Shown: one piece after another, positions 1-11,428 of the stretch
Position numbering within the stretch: the first letter of the stretch is position 1
Layout of the letters: the number at the start of each line of letters is the position of its first letter
Origin: Ampelocalamus luodianensis
Lineage: Eukaryota > Streptophyta > Magnoliopsida > Poales > Poaceae
Assembly (NCBI GenBank): GCA_036346255.1
Contig: CM070632.1
Coordinates: forward strand, 47,194,896 to 47,258,895
Length of the DNA: 64,000 nt
Reading direction: 5' to 3'
The notes under the pieces: generated by a model
Seen by the model: only the letters and a program-made list of their open reading frames with translations
Databases searched by the model: none
What the model was told of the DNA's origin: nothing
Program-made: the position numbers and the translations under genes

Positions 1-483
1 TTCTTCTTTAAGGCTGTTAGAGGGAAACATTTCCTGACCTGAAAAAAAAAAGAATTGCCCAAACAGAGTAAATTTCCCTTTCTTGTTGTAATTTTAGGGG
101 AAGGACAATATGGTCATTTGGTCGTAGTCAAGCCCTATTGACTCCTGTCAGAATGGCAAAAAATGAAGACACATTTCCATCTACTACCACAAAAATTAGC
201 TCATTTGCGACGGCAAATGTACAAAATCTGAAAACACTAGTTGAAACTATGCAATTCACCCAACTTTTAAGCTACAGTATTGGAACAGATCAGCCATATA
301 TGGCCAATGCGCGAGTTATTGGCTAACATAGTACTGTTTATATACGAAATAGTAAATCTAGACCCTTCCGGAGATCAAAGTAAAAAAAAAATAGCACCAC
401 GAACTCGCCAGCAGGCGACATGTATCAAGTCCGTGCCCCAGGAAGAGGGACTTCCCTCATCAGAACGCCCTTGGCCCGGACAC
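1..483. other. No gene seen
   Basis: Short open frames overlap here with no recognisable motif or splice context. I see nothing to support a gene or a named repeat. Confidence 0.4.
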
Positions 484-664
484 CTTATTGTAATTATCTA
501 GTTGTAATTAATTTATTAGAAATTAATTAGTCGTAATTAATTTATTCATAATTAATTAGTCATAATTAAGTGGTCATAATTTTCATGATTAATTATCTGT
601 GTCTAATTATTCTTAATTAATTAGTCGTAATTAATTTAGTCATAATTAATTAGTCATAAGGATT
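484..664. repeat. AT-rich degenerate tandem repeat
   Basis: The phrase TAATTAATTAGTCRTAATTA recurs about seven times with a spacing of roughly 20-25 bases. It is built only from AT-rich words. It is a minisatellite-like patch without coding potential. Confidence 0.6.
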
Positions 665-1075
665 ACTGGTTTTTACCATAAATTTAGTAGTTTTTTTATT
701 AGGCACTGATTAGGTTATATTTGTATAAGGATTACCGAAGTGTAGTTATTTTGGGAAGGTATGGAAATGTGGACTTATTTTATTTTGTACAGTAAAGAAC
801 AATGAATTGCTCCTAACATATGAATTGGGTTGTTGTTGCTTTAGGTAATATCGAACATTTAAGACTTGCTTATATTTTTTTGCAACGGTTCCATACGACA
901 CGGACCGAGTGGGTTGGACATGTCAAGATGCCTAATCAGTGTCTACTTTACAGCATGATGTAATCCTTAACAATTTGTACTAATAAATTAATATTTCAGA
1001 AAAGCCAAAAACTTGCATTCCAAATTTGTGATTTATTGAAATCTCATTCGCATGAGTATTAGCAATCTTGGAGAA
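665..1075. other. Unassigned AT-rich sequence
   Basis: I see no coding frame, repeat or structural signal worth naming between the AT repeat and the first duplicated block. Confidence 0.35.
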
Positions 1076-2240
1076 AAATGCATTCCGTGAAGCGGGATTT
1101 ATTGCTTTCCGAAAGTAACTTATGTGTGTTTTATTTTGTGTCCATTTGCTGACAAGTGGGACAAGTGGCCCCTAATTGATTTAAATGAAGTACTTTTGTA
1201 TAGACGCCCAAGACGCAATTTTCCCTTTTAAGAAAATTAGCCACGACTTCTATCATCTGCAATAGTGAATGTCAAGCTCTTATGGTTAGCTTAGGGACAT
1301 GCTGAGTCCCAAACGCATAGGATATTTTCTTGCTTTCTAGCTTTGTTTTAATCACAAATGATCAATTGATCTGATAAAAGTCATCACCACTAATGTATTA
1401 TATTGCAGAAATGGTATTTGTTGAGCATATCACTTGGTACATGTGGAAATCCTGAGATTTGAGGCTTCCGATGCGTGGAATATGTGGTTTGGAGCAAGTT
1501 CCACTTTTGGAGCGCCGTTTGGCACACATGCATGTGCTAGATCAAACTAGGGGCAAAATTATTTTTGGCCCCTTTTAATGCAAAGATGTTATAGGCACAT
1601 AACCAATTACAGCCGCATGTGATTGGAACTTGAAAGTGAAACACACAATTTATATCTAAACAATACTTACAAACTTGAAAAACAATAGGGTTGTGTATTT
1701 CTCAGTTGCCTACAGTTTTAGAAAATCCCACTCGCTTTTTACAGCCTTTGGATCAAGATCCAACCATCCTCACCTCCCACCTCACCTCATCTATAAACCA
1801 CCCCTCCTAGTCCTAACTCATTCACTCCTTCCACACACAGCCGTTGCCTCCACACCATCCCCGAGGCTGCCTTAAACCGCCTCGGCGTCGGTGAGGCCCA
1901 CCAGCGAGCTTCTCCACTGCCAACATCGCTACATGCTTGCTCTCCATAGAGATGCCCGCGCACTACTGTCCTTCCTCGTCTCCAAACCACTCTGGGTCTC
2001 GTTGCACCCGTCAACATCCATCGCCCACTGCCTCACCGCCCACTGTCGTGCTTCCGCCATACACCCACCTCCCTCTAAAGCCCAAGGATCCAGTGAATTC
2101 TAACCCTAACTCATCGCCTGCAGTGAAGACGCCACTGCCGTCGTCGACCTGAGAAGAAGGTGACAACCTCTTGAGCACGAATCTCCACGCGTGATCCAAA
2201 AGTGAGAAATATTCATTGAGATTTCTACAAATTTCATGTG
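1076..2240 (+). repeat. Duplicated block, copy 1 (AT-rich part plus TATA/CT-rich part)
   Basis: The first part (about 1076-1560) recurs near 2715 and near 3984. The second part (about 1660-2240) recurs at 2251-2690 and 3290-3970. The second part starts with a TATA-like TCTATAAACC near 1788, followed by a CT/CCA-rich stretch with a short conserved segment (GGCGAGCTTCTCC), then CCCTAACTC and AAAGCCCAAGG motifs. This resembles a promoter with a 5' untranslated exon, repeated in tandem. The open frames in it differ between copies, so I do not call a protein. Confidence 0.6.
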
Positions 2241-2250
2241 CATGAGAATT

Positions 2251-2690
2251 ATATAAACTACCCCTCCAAACCCTAACCCATTCACCCTCCTAACCTACAG
2301 CCGCCGCCTCCACCCCCTCCTCGTGGCGACCTCCCACCATCTCAGTGCCAACGAGGCCCATCGGCGAGCTTCTCCTCTGCCACCACCACCACACACCTCC
2401 TCCTCCATCCAACCTCTCCTCACGCATTGCCAGCCACCCTTCTTCCCCCCTCTCCAGCAAGATCCCCATCGTTGTCCACCTTTCTCGTCTACCAACCACT
2501 CTGGTTCTTGTCATCCCCGTGGATATTCAACAGTCACCCTCGCTCCACCCCCCCCCCCCCCAACCACCACCCAACCTCCCTCTAAAGTCTGGGGCTCCAG
2601 TGAACCCTAACCCTAACTACGAATTTCCATGCGTGATCCAAAGGTGACAAAAATCAATTAAGATTTCTTGAAATTTTAGTTGCCTGAGAA
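2251..2690 (+). repeat. Duplicated block, extra copy of the TATA/CT-rich part
   Basis: This begins with TATAAACTACCCCTCC near 2255 and CCAAACCCTAACCC, then the same CCACC/CT-rich run and GGCGAGCTTCTCC segment as its neighbours. It follows copy 1 directly and lacks its own AT-rich part. It also holds a poly-C tract near 2550. Confidence 0.6.
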
Positions 2691-2714
2691 TTAGTGATCC
2701 CAACAACAAAAAAA

Positions 2715-3975
2715 AATGCATTCCCTGAAGCATAATTTCTTTCTTTCTGAAAGTAATGTATTTGAGTCTTTTATTTGTGTCTATTTTCTGACAAGTGGGC
2801 CCTAATTGATATAAATGAAGCACTTTAGCATAGGGATCCAAGATGCAAATTTCCCTTTTAAGAATATTAATCATAACTCCTATTATCCGCAATAATGAAT
2901 GTCTATGGTTAGCTTAGGGACATGATGCGTCCCCAAATGCATAGGATATTTTCTTGCTTTTTAGCTTTGTTTTAATCACAAATGATCGATTGATTGATGC
3001 CCTCGTCATTAATTTATTATATTGCAAAAATGGTATTTGTTGAGCGTATCACAGGGCACATGTGGAAATCTCGATATTTGAGGCCTCTCCTACGTAGAAG
3101 ATGTGGTTTTGACTTTTGAGCAAGTTCCACTTTTGGAGCGTCGTTGTGCACATATGTTAATATGTAGGTGATAGGTAAAAATAGCAACAAAGTTATTTTT
3201 GGCCCCTTTAAAAGCAAAGATGTTACAAGCACATAGCTAATGACAGCCACATGCCATTGGAACTTGAAAGTGTGCATAGCATAAACACGTGATTTATCTA
3301 TGAATGATACTTACAAGTTACAAACTTGCAAAAAAAAGTGGAGTTGTCTATTTCTCACTTGCCTAAAATGTTAGAAAATCCAACTCACTTTTTTCAGCCT
3401 TTGGATCAAGATCCAACCATCGTCATCTACCTCTTCACCTTACATATAAACTACCCCTCCAAACCCTAACTCATTCACTCCTCCCACCCACAGCTGCCTC
3501 CACACCCTCCCCACAGTCGCCTCCACCCCCTCGGCGCCAGTGAGGCCCACTGGCGAGCTTCTCCCATGCCACCCCCGTCACCCGCCTCCTTCTCCATCCT
3601 ACCTCCCCTCCCGCTGCCATTGACCGCCCTTTTCCTCCTCTCCAGCGTTCATCCCCACGCCGCCCTCCTTCCTCTTCTCCTAACTACTATGGTTCTTGTC
3701 GCCCCAATCGACCTCCCCCACCCACCACCTCGCAGCCCCGCTGCCGCCGCCACCCACCGTCGTGCTTCGGTCGTCCCCCCTCCTTCCTCTAAAGCCCAAG
3801 GCTCAAGTGAACCCTAACCCTAACTCGTCTTCTCCGGTGAAGATGTTGTTGCTGCCGCTGTCCGGACAAAAAGATGACGACCTCCGAGCACAAATCTCCA
3901 CGCACGGTCAGAAGGTGAGAAAATCCATTGAGATTTCTTGAAATTCGAGCTGCCCGAGAATTTGCGATCCAAGCC
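2715..3975 (+). repeat. Duplicated block, copy 2
   Basis: The AT-rich part (2715-3190) matches copy 1 closely, for example TATGGTTAGCTTAGGGACAT and GCATAGGATATTTTCTTGC. It continues into the TATA/CT-rich part (about 3290-3970) with CATATAAACTACCCCTCC near 3444 and the conserved GGCGAGCTTCTCC segment. Single-base differences and small indels show the copies are old. Confidence 0.6.
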
Positions 3976-3983
3976 AAAAAAAA

Positions 3984-4810
3984 AATGCAGAATTTATTTC
4001 TTTCCGAAAGTGACTTATTTTAGTCTTTTATTTTGTGTCCATTTGCTGACAAGTGGGCCCTAATTGATTTAAATGAAGCACTTTAGCATAGGGATCCAAG
4101 ATGCAGTTTCCCTTTTAAGAATACTATAAGAGCACCTGCGCCCTCCGGCGCAGGCCATCTTTGCGTTAGAGCAGCATGGAGAGGCCCGCGAGGGCACGGA
4201 GCCCACTGGATGCTGGTGGGCCGTAGGAGCGACGTCTCGTGGTTTGGTCCAAGCGCAGGCACGAGCTAGAGAGGCCGCGATCGGACGGGCGCACGTCTTA
4301 GGGCAACGTGGATCGCGTGGGGCCGCACATTCCCTGCAAGCGCAGCAGCTCGGATCGGACAGACGCGAGTGCGCGCGGGAGTGATTCGATGGCCGTTTTT
4401 TGGGGGCGACGTAGCACGCCTCGGAGGACGCCCTTTCTCCCAGCTTTAAATGTTAGTAATTGGCCATACCTCCTATTATCCACAATAGTGAACGTCAAGG
4501 TCTTATGGTTAGCTTTGGGGCATGATGCGTCCCAAACGCATAGGATATTTTCTTGCTTTTCAGCTCTGTTTTAATCACAAATGATCACTTAATTGATGTC
4601 CTTGTCATTAATTTATTACATTGCAGAAACGATATTTGTTGAGCATATCACATGGTACAGCTGAAAATCCCGTGATTTGAGGTCTCCGACGGGCAGAAGA
4701 CATGGTTTGGAGCAACTTCCACGTCTGGAGCGCCGATGTGCACACATGCATGTGCTAAGTAAAAATAGCAGTAAAGTTTTTTTTTACCCCCTTTAATGCA
4801 AAGAAATCTA
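3984..4810 (+). repeat. Duplicated block, copy 3, split by a GC-rich insertion
   Basis: The AT-rich part resumes at 3984, breaks at about 4130, and continues from about 4447 with the same words as copies 1 and 2. The TATA/CT-rich part is not present in the same form. A 36-base piece of the same block also appears alone at 5545-5582. Confidence 0.6.
4130..4446. other. GC-rich insertion inside duplicated block copy 3
   Basis: About 315 bases of GC-rich sequence interrupt a repeat that is continuous in its other two copies. The ends show no obvious inverted repeat, and a target duplication is uncertain because both edges are AT-rich. It could be a small non-autonomous element or captured DNA. 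Confidence 0.45.
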
Positions 4811-5600
4811 AGGGATATATCGTGACGGCGCGAGGTATCACCGATAAACATCATAAATAGTGAAAAGTTGTTAACTATGTAAAATTTTAGGGTGATGTTT
4901 TTTTTTTTTGCACACTATAACGCCATAGTGCCCACCGTATCGTCGATATTTGCAAGCGTGGCAAGTGCTGCACGAGGGCCCGCCTCGAGCAGGAAAAAAG
5001 GAGCTATGGACGAGAGCAACGGCGGCTGGCGAGCTCCTGCATGGCCGGTGCCCGACCGGCCACCATTGCGCCATTGCGCCTTGTGAGGTCTTCAACCCTT
5101 GCCCGAACATCTCCCTCCACCCCAGTCTCCGCCATCGCCACCCCCACACCTCCTAGCACTTGCTGGCACCGCAGGCCCACCGGCCAGCTCCTTCCCCAGC
5201 CGCCGCTTCCATCTCCCTCCTTTCGCCCCAACCACCTCTCATGCCACCCTTCTTCCTCCTATTCGGCGAAATGCCGCTTGGATTCCAAAATTATGTAGCA
5301 CCTTTATGTCGCGAAGTGCTTGGAAATGTATGTAACGCATTACACCTGATGGGTATATAGGGGAACACAACAGGAAGTTTCATGTTCATTACTTCTATAG
5401 GAAATTAGGTCGGTGCTATCACAAAGAGCAATGCTTAGAGAAATGCCATCACAACCGGGGCCAAGAAGATTGCGGTCATGAAGGCAAGCTCAGGCACGTG
5501 TGAGGTACAGAAAGCGGGGAGAGAAAGGGTATTTTGAGCCGCGACTGTGAATGTCAAGGTCTTATGGTTAGCTTTGGGGCATTCACGAGGAGTCAGGCGG
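4811..5600. other. CT-rich relict and repeat fragment, no gene seen
   Basis: Positions 5099-5260 resemble the CT/CCA-rich part of the upstream duplicated block, including GGCCCACCGGCCAGCTCC. Positions 5545-5582 are an isolated piece of its AT-rich part. Overlapping open frames are a by-product of the CT bias. Confidence 0.35.
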
Positions 5601-6689
5601 TGGTAGACGGAGAATCCATCGCCCTCATCTCACAGGAGAAGCTAAAAACATGTAACTTTGTTTGGCCAACAGAAATGTTTTGTCAAATTTTACAGCCAGT
5701 CCCTTTAGATACGGTAATTTCATATAAAAGTCTCAAAAACCTTTGCCTCGCTGAGTCACTGACCAAATGTCCCGTATATGCCATCGAACAGCTCCTGAGA
5801 TCTTCCATCTACCTTCTAAGCTTCCTAAACCGTCTCTCCTCGGTGATATAAGCACCCACCACGATCGTAAATGGCGTATAGCGGCATTTGGTGGTGGTGG
5901 TCCCCATAATATAAGACTACAAAAGTAAGGGTCTGGTTATATAAGATTCGACTATTTTCTCTGTCTAAAATAGTCAAATTTTTATTCATTTACGACTTCA
6001 TTATATATAAATCTAACATATACTAAAAAGATATTGAGCAAAAATAAGACAAAAAATGAAATTATATACCAACAAAATACGGCAACGTGGTGAACCTGTT
6101 ATGTTCCGAAAAAATTTATAATAAATTCAAACCCATTTCATCATATAAGAGAAGTGCAAATCTCAAAGCATATCGGACGGATGAAAATTTGATTATTTTG
6201 ACCCAAAAAAATAGTCGAATGTTATTTAGCAAATCTCCAAAAGTAATACTTGAAACTTTCACTAGCAAACTCAATGGCATCATTATTTGCTTACCAAATA
6301 CCAAAACTATAAAGCAACAACTCCTGGCCCTACGGTTGCAAGCAAACAGATCGGATAATTTTCGTCCGATCGATCAACCAAATGTTGGCAGAGTGATACA
6401 AAAGGGACAAATAGGCATCTGGCACTATCCCTATCTAACTTTGACTCTGAGGGAAAAAATTGTAGAATAGGATCCATGACTTCTGTCGACGATCAAGACG
6501 TCGATCTTACGAAAAGAAAATGAGAAAGTGACGTGGAAAATCTAAGGAAATAATGTGACTGCTCTTTTATTAATATGAACTGGGTTTTACAGGGTATGCT
6601 CTAAGAACACTGCTTGTTCCCTTACAATCTCAGACCTATCACACGAATCTACGGCTTGTGCTTTAGTCTGATGGCTCTGTCTTGTCTTC
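5601..6689. other. Unassigned sequence
   Basis: There are AT-rich stretches and frames up to about 127 codons without recognisable motifs. A local inverted repeat around 5949-5974 (GACTATTTT ... AAAATAGTC) is the only structure noted. Confidence 0.3.
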
Positions 6690-7597
6690 CTCTCCCCCCT
6701 TGATCCGTCCCGGTTCCATCTTTAAATAGCCCTCGAAGAGGTGGCGGTTACTTCCAGAGAAGACGTCTGATGCGAAGCGTTGCGTCTGGTCGGAGTCAAG
6801 TGACGGTTGATACAGAATCAACCGTTCGGCGGTTGTATGTCTATGAGACAAATAACCGCATGGAGGTTATTTGCTGGTGTGTCTAGATGAGATACATCGT
6901 ATGGCATGGAATATACACGTACTCCATTCATCAAACGGTAGAGAATATACCTGAAATCTGTTCCAAGTATCAGTTCATACCTTTTTTTTAGTAGCTTCTC
7001 CGGTGGGAGCTTGGCTTAGGCCTTCGTCCGACCAGGGTACCCATTATGTAACCTCTGGAATCTCTACGACCAGTGTGGTCGTGCACCTTAGGGGTTACGA
7101 CCACGAAGACGTATGGTCTTTTATATATTAAAAATAATATATAGAGGTTTTAATCCTCGTCAGCTAGCCCCCAAACTTTAAATGAATAAGTCGTGTGAAC
7201 ACTTTTCTTCCGATGAAGTCGTATCGGGCTGACGCTCATTTAAATGCAAGAGCATTTGAAGCGGTTTATATTCACTTTAAAGTTGAGAACTTTGTCTTGG
7301 GAATTGAAGAGTTTTTGTGTCCGTTGGACTTTTTTTGGGTAACTCCTTATTGCGGTGGGGCTCTACAAGGCCATCTCCTGCATCCTCGAGGACTTCGACG
7401 CCATCGCCCACACAACCCCTACGCCTCCCCAAAGTGGTATTGCCCCCCTTGCCTCCCCTCCCCGATACGAAGCTTGTGGCTGCGGATTCGATTAGGGTGT
7501 TGTAGCGTCTATGTGTTAGTTTCATGGCAAATTTGTCGCTTCGGATGCTCAATGTTGCCATGGTTGATTTACTGTGAACAGTAGCTGTAGTTGGATT
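6690..7597. other. Unclassified repeat-like sequence, possibly an LTR remnant
   Basis: The composition, short inverted words (AACCGTTCGGCGGTT; ACGACCAGTGTGGTCGT) and lack of coding motifs fit an LTR or its remnant, but I found no second copy or target duplication in the window. A CT-rich segment at 7360-7500 ends at the insertion point of the hAT element. Confidence 0.25.
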
Positions 7598-8331
7598 CAA
7601 GGTAGTTAGAATCGCGATCCTACTCTTAGAATCTTATGATTCTACGAACCCACGACAGCCTGTCGATCCAAATCGCACCGTGAATCGAATCGTAGAATCG
7701 TAGAGTCGCGATCCAAATCGTAGAATCGCGTGAGAATCGTAGAATCGTGAGAGTAGAGTCGTGGTAGAGTCGTTTGGACAAAAATTGCATTTTTGCAATT
7801 TTTTTGATTTTTAGAGGTCGTGGTTTGTCGATATTTTGTTTTAGAGCAAAATTTATTGATATTAATTTCGAGAATGAAACTATAAATATCGTGATGATAA
7901 TGCTAGTACAAATATCTATATTATGACATGAACAATGTTGAGCTTGATAATGATAAGCTATTTTTATTCCTGTATGTCTAGCTGCTTTTAAGGAACATGC
8001 AAGTGTTGCAATTAGATATTGATTTATAAAAGTTGTGAACATTTCTCATGTAATTGTAGTAAACTAGTCATGGTCATTGGTTGTTCTCCTGTAGTTCAGA
8101 ACTATATCACCTATCATGTCAGTACCATTATGCTTTTCTGTCGTGCGATAAAAAGTGCTTTGTCCCTTTTTGGATTATAAGTAAGTGGTAAACAATATAA
8201 GAATCATACAAACTTATAGTATAGATATTAAATATGTGTATTTTTACAATTCCGTAGAATCGCCGATTCTACGATTCGATCCTACCGGAGGCAAATCGAT
8301 TCAACTTAGGATCTCGACTCTGACTACCTTG
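7598..8331. mobile_element. Non-autonomous hAT-type element, 734 bp
   Basis: The two ends are inverted repeats: CAAGGTAGTTAGAATCGCG on the left and CAAGGTAGTCAGAGTCGAG read from the right, about 22 of 25 positions matching. They are flanked by a perfect 8-bp duplication GTTGGATT at 7590-7597 and 8332-8339, which is the hAT hallmark. The left interior (7675-7775) is rich in the word GAATCGTAGAATCGTGAG. No transposase is encoded, so it depends on another element for movement. Confidence 0.85.
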
Positions 8332-8392
8332 GTTGGATTGTGGATTGCTCCTTTAATTTTGGGCCCGAGGCTTATAGAAATCTCGCCCACAT

Positions 8393-8666
8393 CTACATGA
8401 CGCACACATACATTCTTTGGACCTCAAGAACGGAGGAAACAACAGAAAAATCTTTGGTCTTTGTGTGCACGTGCATTTACAAATGCTTTCGTTTCTTTTT
8501 TTATTGCTTCAATCAAAACACCTCTGATTACTACGTAACTTTCTAACCAAGCTAAAACTAAACATGGAAAGCCTAAACATGAAAAACAAACTAATTTGAT
8601 CCGATGATGATTACATCAGGATTCTAAACACCCTATTACTTGGCAAGTTTATATTAGTTTCCAACA
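8393..8666 (-). repeat. 3' LTR of the Copia remnant, truncated
   Basis: This matches 10240-10514 in order, including GGACCTC(A/G)AGAACGGAGGAAACAAC, a poly-T patch and ACGTAACTT. It ends in CCAACA (TGTTGG on the minus strand), directly beside the purine tract. The part equivalent to 9976-10235 is missing. Confidence 0.7.
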
Positions 8667-8748
8667 ATCTCCCTCCTAATCAAGACTTGTCTTCTCCTAG
8701 TTGATGACTTTAGACTCGACTAATATGCAAAAACAAATACTAAGACAA

Positions 8749-9854
8749 TCACCCCCTAATCAAGATGGCTTCACAACAGCGCCAGTTCGTCATCTGTCGT
8801 AGCAAAATGTGCCACTTCTCTTCTCGGCTTGCGGTATTCGTTAGCAAAATGCCCTCGGATGCCACAGTTGTAGCATTTGATATTCCTCTTGTTGAACTTG
8901 TGCTTACTGGTATCGGAGTTACTGTTGTCCTCCTCGTCGCTATGGCCGCCGCCAGACCCAGCGCTCTCCTTGTCGTCGCAGGCAGCACATTGCCTGCCTT
9001 GCTTGTCGTGGCCATGCCACTGCTTGTTGCCGTTTCTGCCGTCGCCCGAAGAGAGTCACCATGCTCCCACTTCTTCGTGCATGCCAGCCACTCCTCCTCA
9101 ATGAGGAGAAGATGGCCATTGGTCTCGCGGCCACTGTCATTGGCTGCCTCGTCCGCATCGAACCTCTCCTCCGCAGACTTGAGCCGACCCACCAACTCTT
9201 CCACGGACAGGGTCCTCAAGTCGATCAGCTGCTCGATGGATATCGCCACCTGCGTGAACTTCGGAGGAACGACGCAGAGGAACTTCTTGACTACCTTGAC
9301 GTCCTCTAAGGTTTCACCGAGTGTGCGGATGTTGTTGACGAGTCCAATCAACTGCATGGTGAAGTCATCCACAGGCTCGTTGCTCTTCATGTGAATCCTA
9401 CCGAATTCCTTGGGTAAGACATGTGCCTTTGCCTCCTGGACACGCTCTACGCCCATGCGCATGGTTTTGACGGTGTCCCAGGCTTGTTTGGTGCTGTCCT
9501 TCACCGCCAGTGTCGCCAGCATCTCCGACGGCCCCACCTGGAGTATGGCTGCCAACGCCTCCCTATCAATCTGTACTCAGTAGTTCTCGAATTGATCGCC
9601 TCCCAAACTCTCAGAGCCTACATGTTGACCCTCATCAAGAGAGCCCACTCGGTGTAGTTTGTGCGCATGAGGGTAGGGTAGCGCACTACCATCGACGCCT
9701 CCCTGATCTGGTGCACCACCACGTTTCGGCCTTCGTTGCCGCTGCCATCTGCAGGACTCGCGGTGTGGTGGAGGACTCCGATCCCGTGCTCCCAAACATC
9801 ATCGCCGCTCAACACACGAGAATACTCGACACACGAGAAAAATACTCGACACAC
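8749..9854 (-). pseudogene. Copia gag polyprotein pseudogene
   Basis: This would encode the nucleocapsid protein that packages element RNA. The N-terminal part (about 9620-9770, one frame) contains LMRTNYTEWALLMRVNM, typical of the gag domain start. The rest of the domain lies in a second frame (8749-9555) with VDDFTMQLIGLVNNIRTLGE and EQVAISIEQLIDL-like spacing, then LLLIEEEWLA. A zinc knuckle is recoverable in a third frame near 8865-8880 as KCYNCGIRGHFANEY, where the last cysteine has become tyrosine. At least two frameshifts and the changed knuckle make it non-functional. No pol follows. Confidence 0.8.
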
Positions 9855-9957
9855 GAGAATACTCGATACACAAGAAAAATACTTGACACACGAGAATCAC
9901 CAAACTTGACACACGAGAATACTCAACACACGAGAATACTCAACACACGAGAATTAC
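9811..9957. repeat. Short tandem repeat of ACACACGAGAATACTCG
   Basis: About eight copies of a 17-22-base word lie between the gag start and the primer-binding-site region of the Copia remnant. Each unit contains CTCGACACACGAG, a near-palindrome. It lies in the untranslated leader of the element. Confidence 0.75.
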
Positions 9958-9975
9958 CAAAGCTCTTATATCAAT

Positions 9976-10514
9976 TGTTGACGAACCAGCTGACCGACTC
10001 GGATGCAGTCGATCAAATCCAGTCGGCAGAACGCTCAGCAAAAGCTCTCGCTGGAAGGACTTCGATCCTTGCGTGAAGCACAAAACACGTACACAACAAC
10101 TTGCAGCACATACAAATACAAGGGAAGCTAGCTCACGTGATGAAGCACACGTACACAATCTGTTGGTAGATGTCCTTGACCGAAGGACACTGACGATCTC
10201 TCTAGAAGCAACACATGTACACGAAGCAAGTACTGAAAACTCATGTACGCACGCATACGCTGCTGGACCTCGAGAACGGAGGAAACAACGGAAAGAACTT
10301 TAGTGCTGCGTGCACAGCTAGCGCATGGCAGCGTTTCTATTTTTTCTTTTCTATTGTTTCAATTAAAACATCTTCGATTACCTATTCTTTTAAAAACTAC
10401 GTAACTTGCTAACCAAACCAAAACTAAACATGAAAAGTCTAAACATATAAAAAAACTAATTTGATCTGATGCTGAAACTCTATTACTTGATAAGTCTAGA
10501 TTTATTTTCAACGA
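9976..10514 (-). repeat. 5' LTR of the Copia remnant
   Basis: It starts TGTTGACGAACC beside the primer-binding-like site and ends TTTTCAACGA, a decayed form of CAACA. The distal half pairs with 8393-8666. The length is about 539 bases. Confidence 0.65.
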
Positions 10515-10550
10515 TTGTTTAATCGACGCAACGCGAGCTCGGGTCCAAGC

Positions 10551-10691
10551 CGAGGCATCACCCGTCGCTTCATCGCATTTCTGACGCAAGACGCACTGAG
10601 AGAAGCCAGCCGCGGCGCGAAGTTCCGATGCGCGTTCTGTGGCCGCGGGTTCGCGTCGAGCCAGGCGCTCGGCGGCCACGTGAGGTCTTGA
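10551..10691 (+). pseudogene. C2H2 zinc-finger gene fragment (plant QALGGH type)
   Basis: One frame reads AKFRCAFCGRGFASSQALGG followed by HVRS and a TGA stop at 10689-10691. CxxC, the FxSSQALGGH core and the first histidine match plant EPF-type C2H2 transcription factors, which bind DNA in the nucleus. The stop falls where the second zinc-binding histidine should be, and I see no start, rest of the protein or EAR motif. It abuts the Copia 5' LTR and lies upstream of a MULE transposase. A captured exon piece is the likely origin, but direct truncation by the neighbouring elements is equally possible. Confidence 0.7.
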
Positions 10692-11428
10692 TTGGATTCT
10701 GTCCGGATCTCTAGTGTTCTTGCGTCCGCATGCGTTTGTAGGAGTTTATCAGTACTTAGCTTCTTGTAAAATATTCGTTTTCAGTAGATCTCGACGAAGC
10801 GTGGACGTTATTGGCTCCTTATGTATCCAAATTTCCAAAACTAGCAGCCTTATCCTCGAAATTCCGCACTGGCCTCGCCAAACGCTTGCCGCGCCACATA
10901 CCACAGAGGTTTGTCGCCGCGGCGCGCAGAGCAAAGATGTCTGTGCCGCGGCACGGACCGCAAGAGCGCATGCTGCGCCTCCCGGCCGCAGCAGGTCTCC
11001 CGCGCGCTCGCCGCGCACGCGGCGCCGCTCGTCGCCGCCCTGCCGCTGCTGCGCCGCCGTGAGGAGGCCGCGCTGCCGCGCCACGCGGCGCCACTGTCGC
11101 CGGCCCGCCGCTGCTGCGTGCGTAGCCGGGCCGCAAGACGCGCCGGTTTGGCCGGGCCAGCCCCTCATACACTTAATGCCTGGCCAACCCGTGGCAATAT
11201 CAGAGCAAACGAAGCAGCAATAAAATGAGACCCTGGTTCTTCTTGATTCTCTTCCTCCTCTCGATTGTAGTTTTCGCGTTGAGGCAGAGAAGCGGAGAGA
11301 AAGCAAAGCAGAGAGAAAGAGAAGGTTGCAGCGAAGCAGAGAGGAAGAGAAGGTAGCAGCGAAGCAGTCCGTAGTTGCAGCTCTCATAGCTGCAGAAGTT
11401 GTTCATCGTGTTTTGCACTCCAAGAAAA
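10692..11428 (+). other. GC-rich segment and purine-rich leader upstream of MULE transposase
   Basis: Positions 10880-11160 are very GC-rich, with long overlapping frames on both strands and no motif I trust. Positions 11270-11430 are rich in GCAGAGAGAAAG and end CAAGAAAAG followed by GTAATT, a plausible splice donor. The second MULE in this window has a similar purine-rich stretch followed by GTAATTTT before its transposase. This may be the 5' untranslated exon of the transposase gene. Confidence 0.35.

Larger units (their letters stand above)
8393..10514 (-). mobile_element. Copia-type LTR retroelement remnant (LTR-gag-LTR, pol deleted)
   Basis: On the minus strand the order is 5' LTR (9976-10514), a primer-binding-site-like sequence (9962-9973, 10 of 12 positions matching the initiator-Met type), a gag pseudogene, a polypurine tract (complement of 8667-8677) and a 3' LTR (8393-8666). 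Protease, integrase and reverse transcriptase are absent, so this is a deletion derivative. The left LTR lacks its outer half, which removes the outer end and its target duplication. Confidence 0.75.

Noticed and set aside
2290..2647. Proline/serine-rich frames on both strands
   Set aside because: They come from the CT- and CCA-biased leader-like repeat. The frames are not conserved between its copies.
10749..11387. A 212-codon minus-strand frame
   Set aside because: Overlapping frames of similar length exist on both strands of a GC-rich region. No motif or splice context supports any of them.
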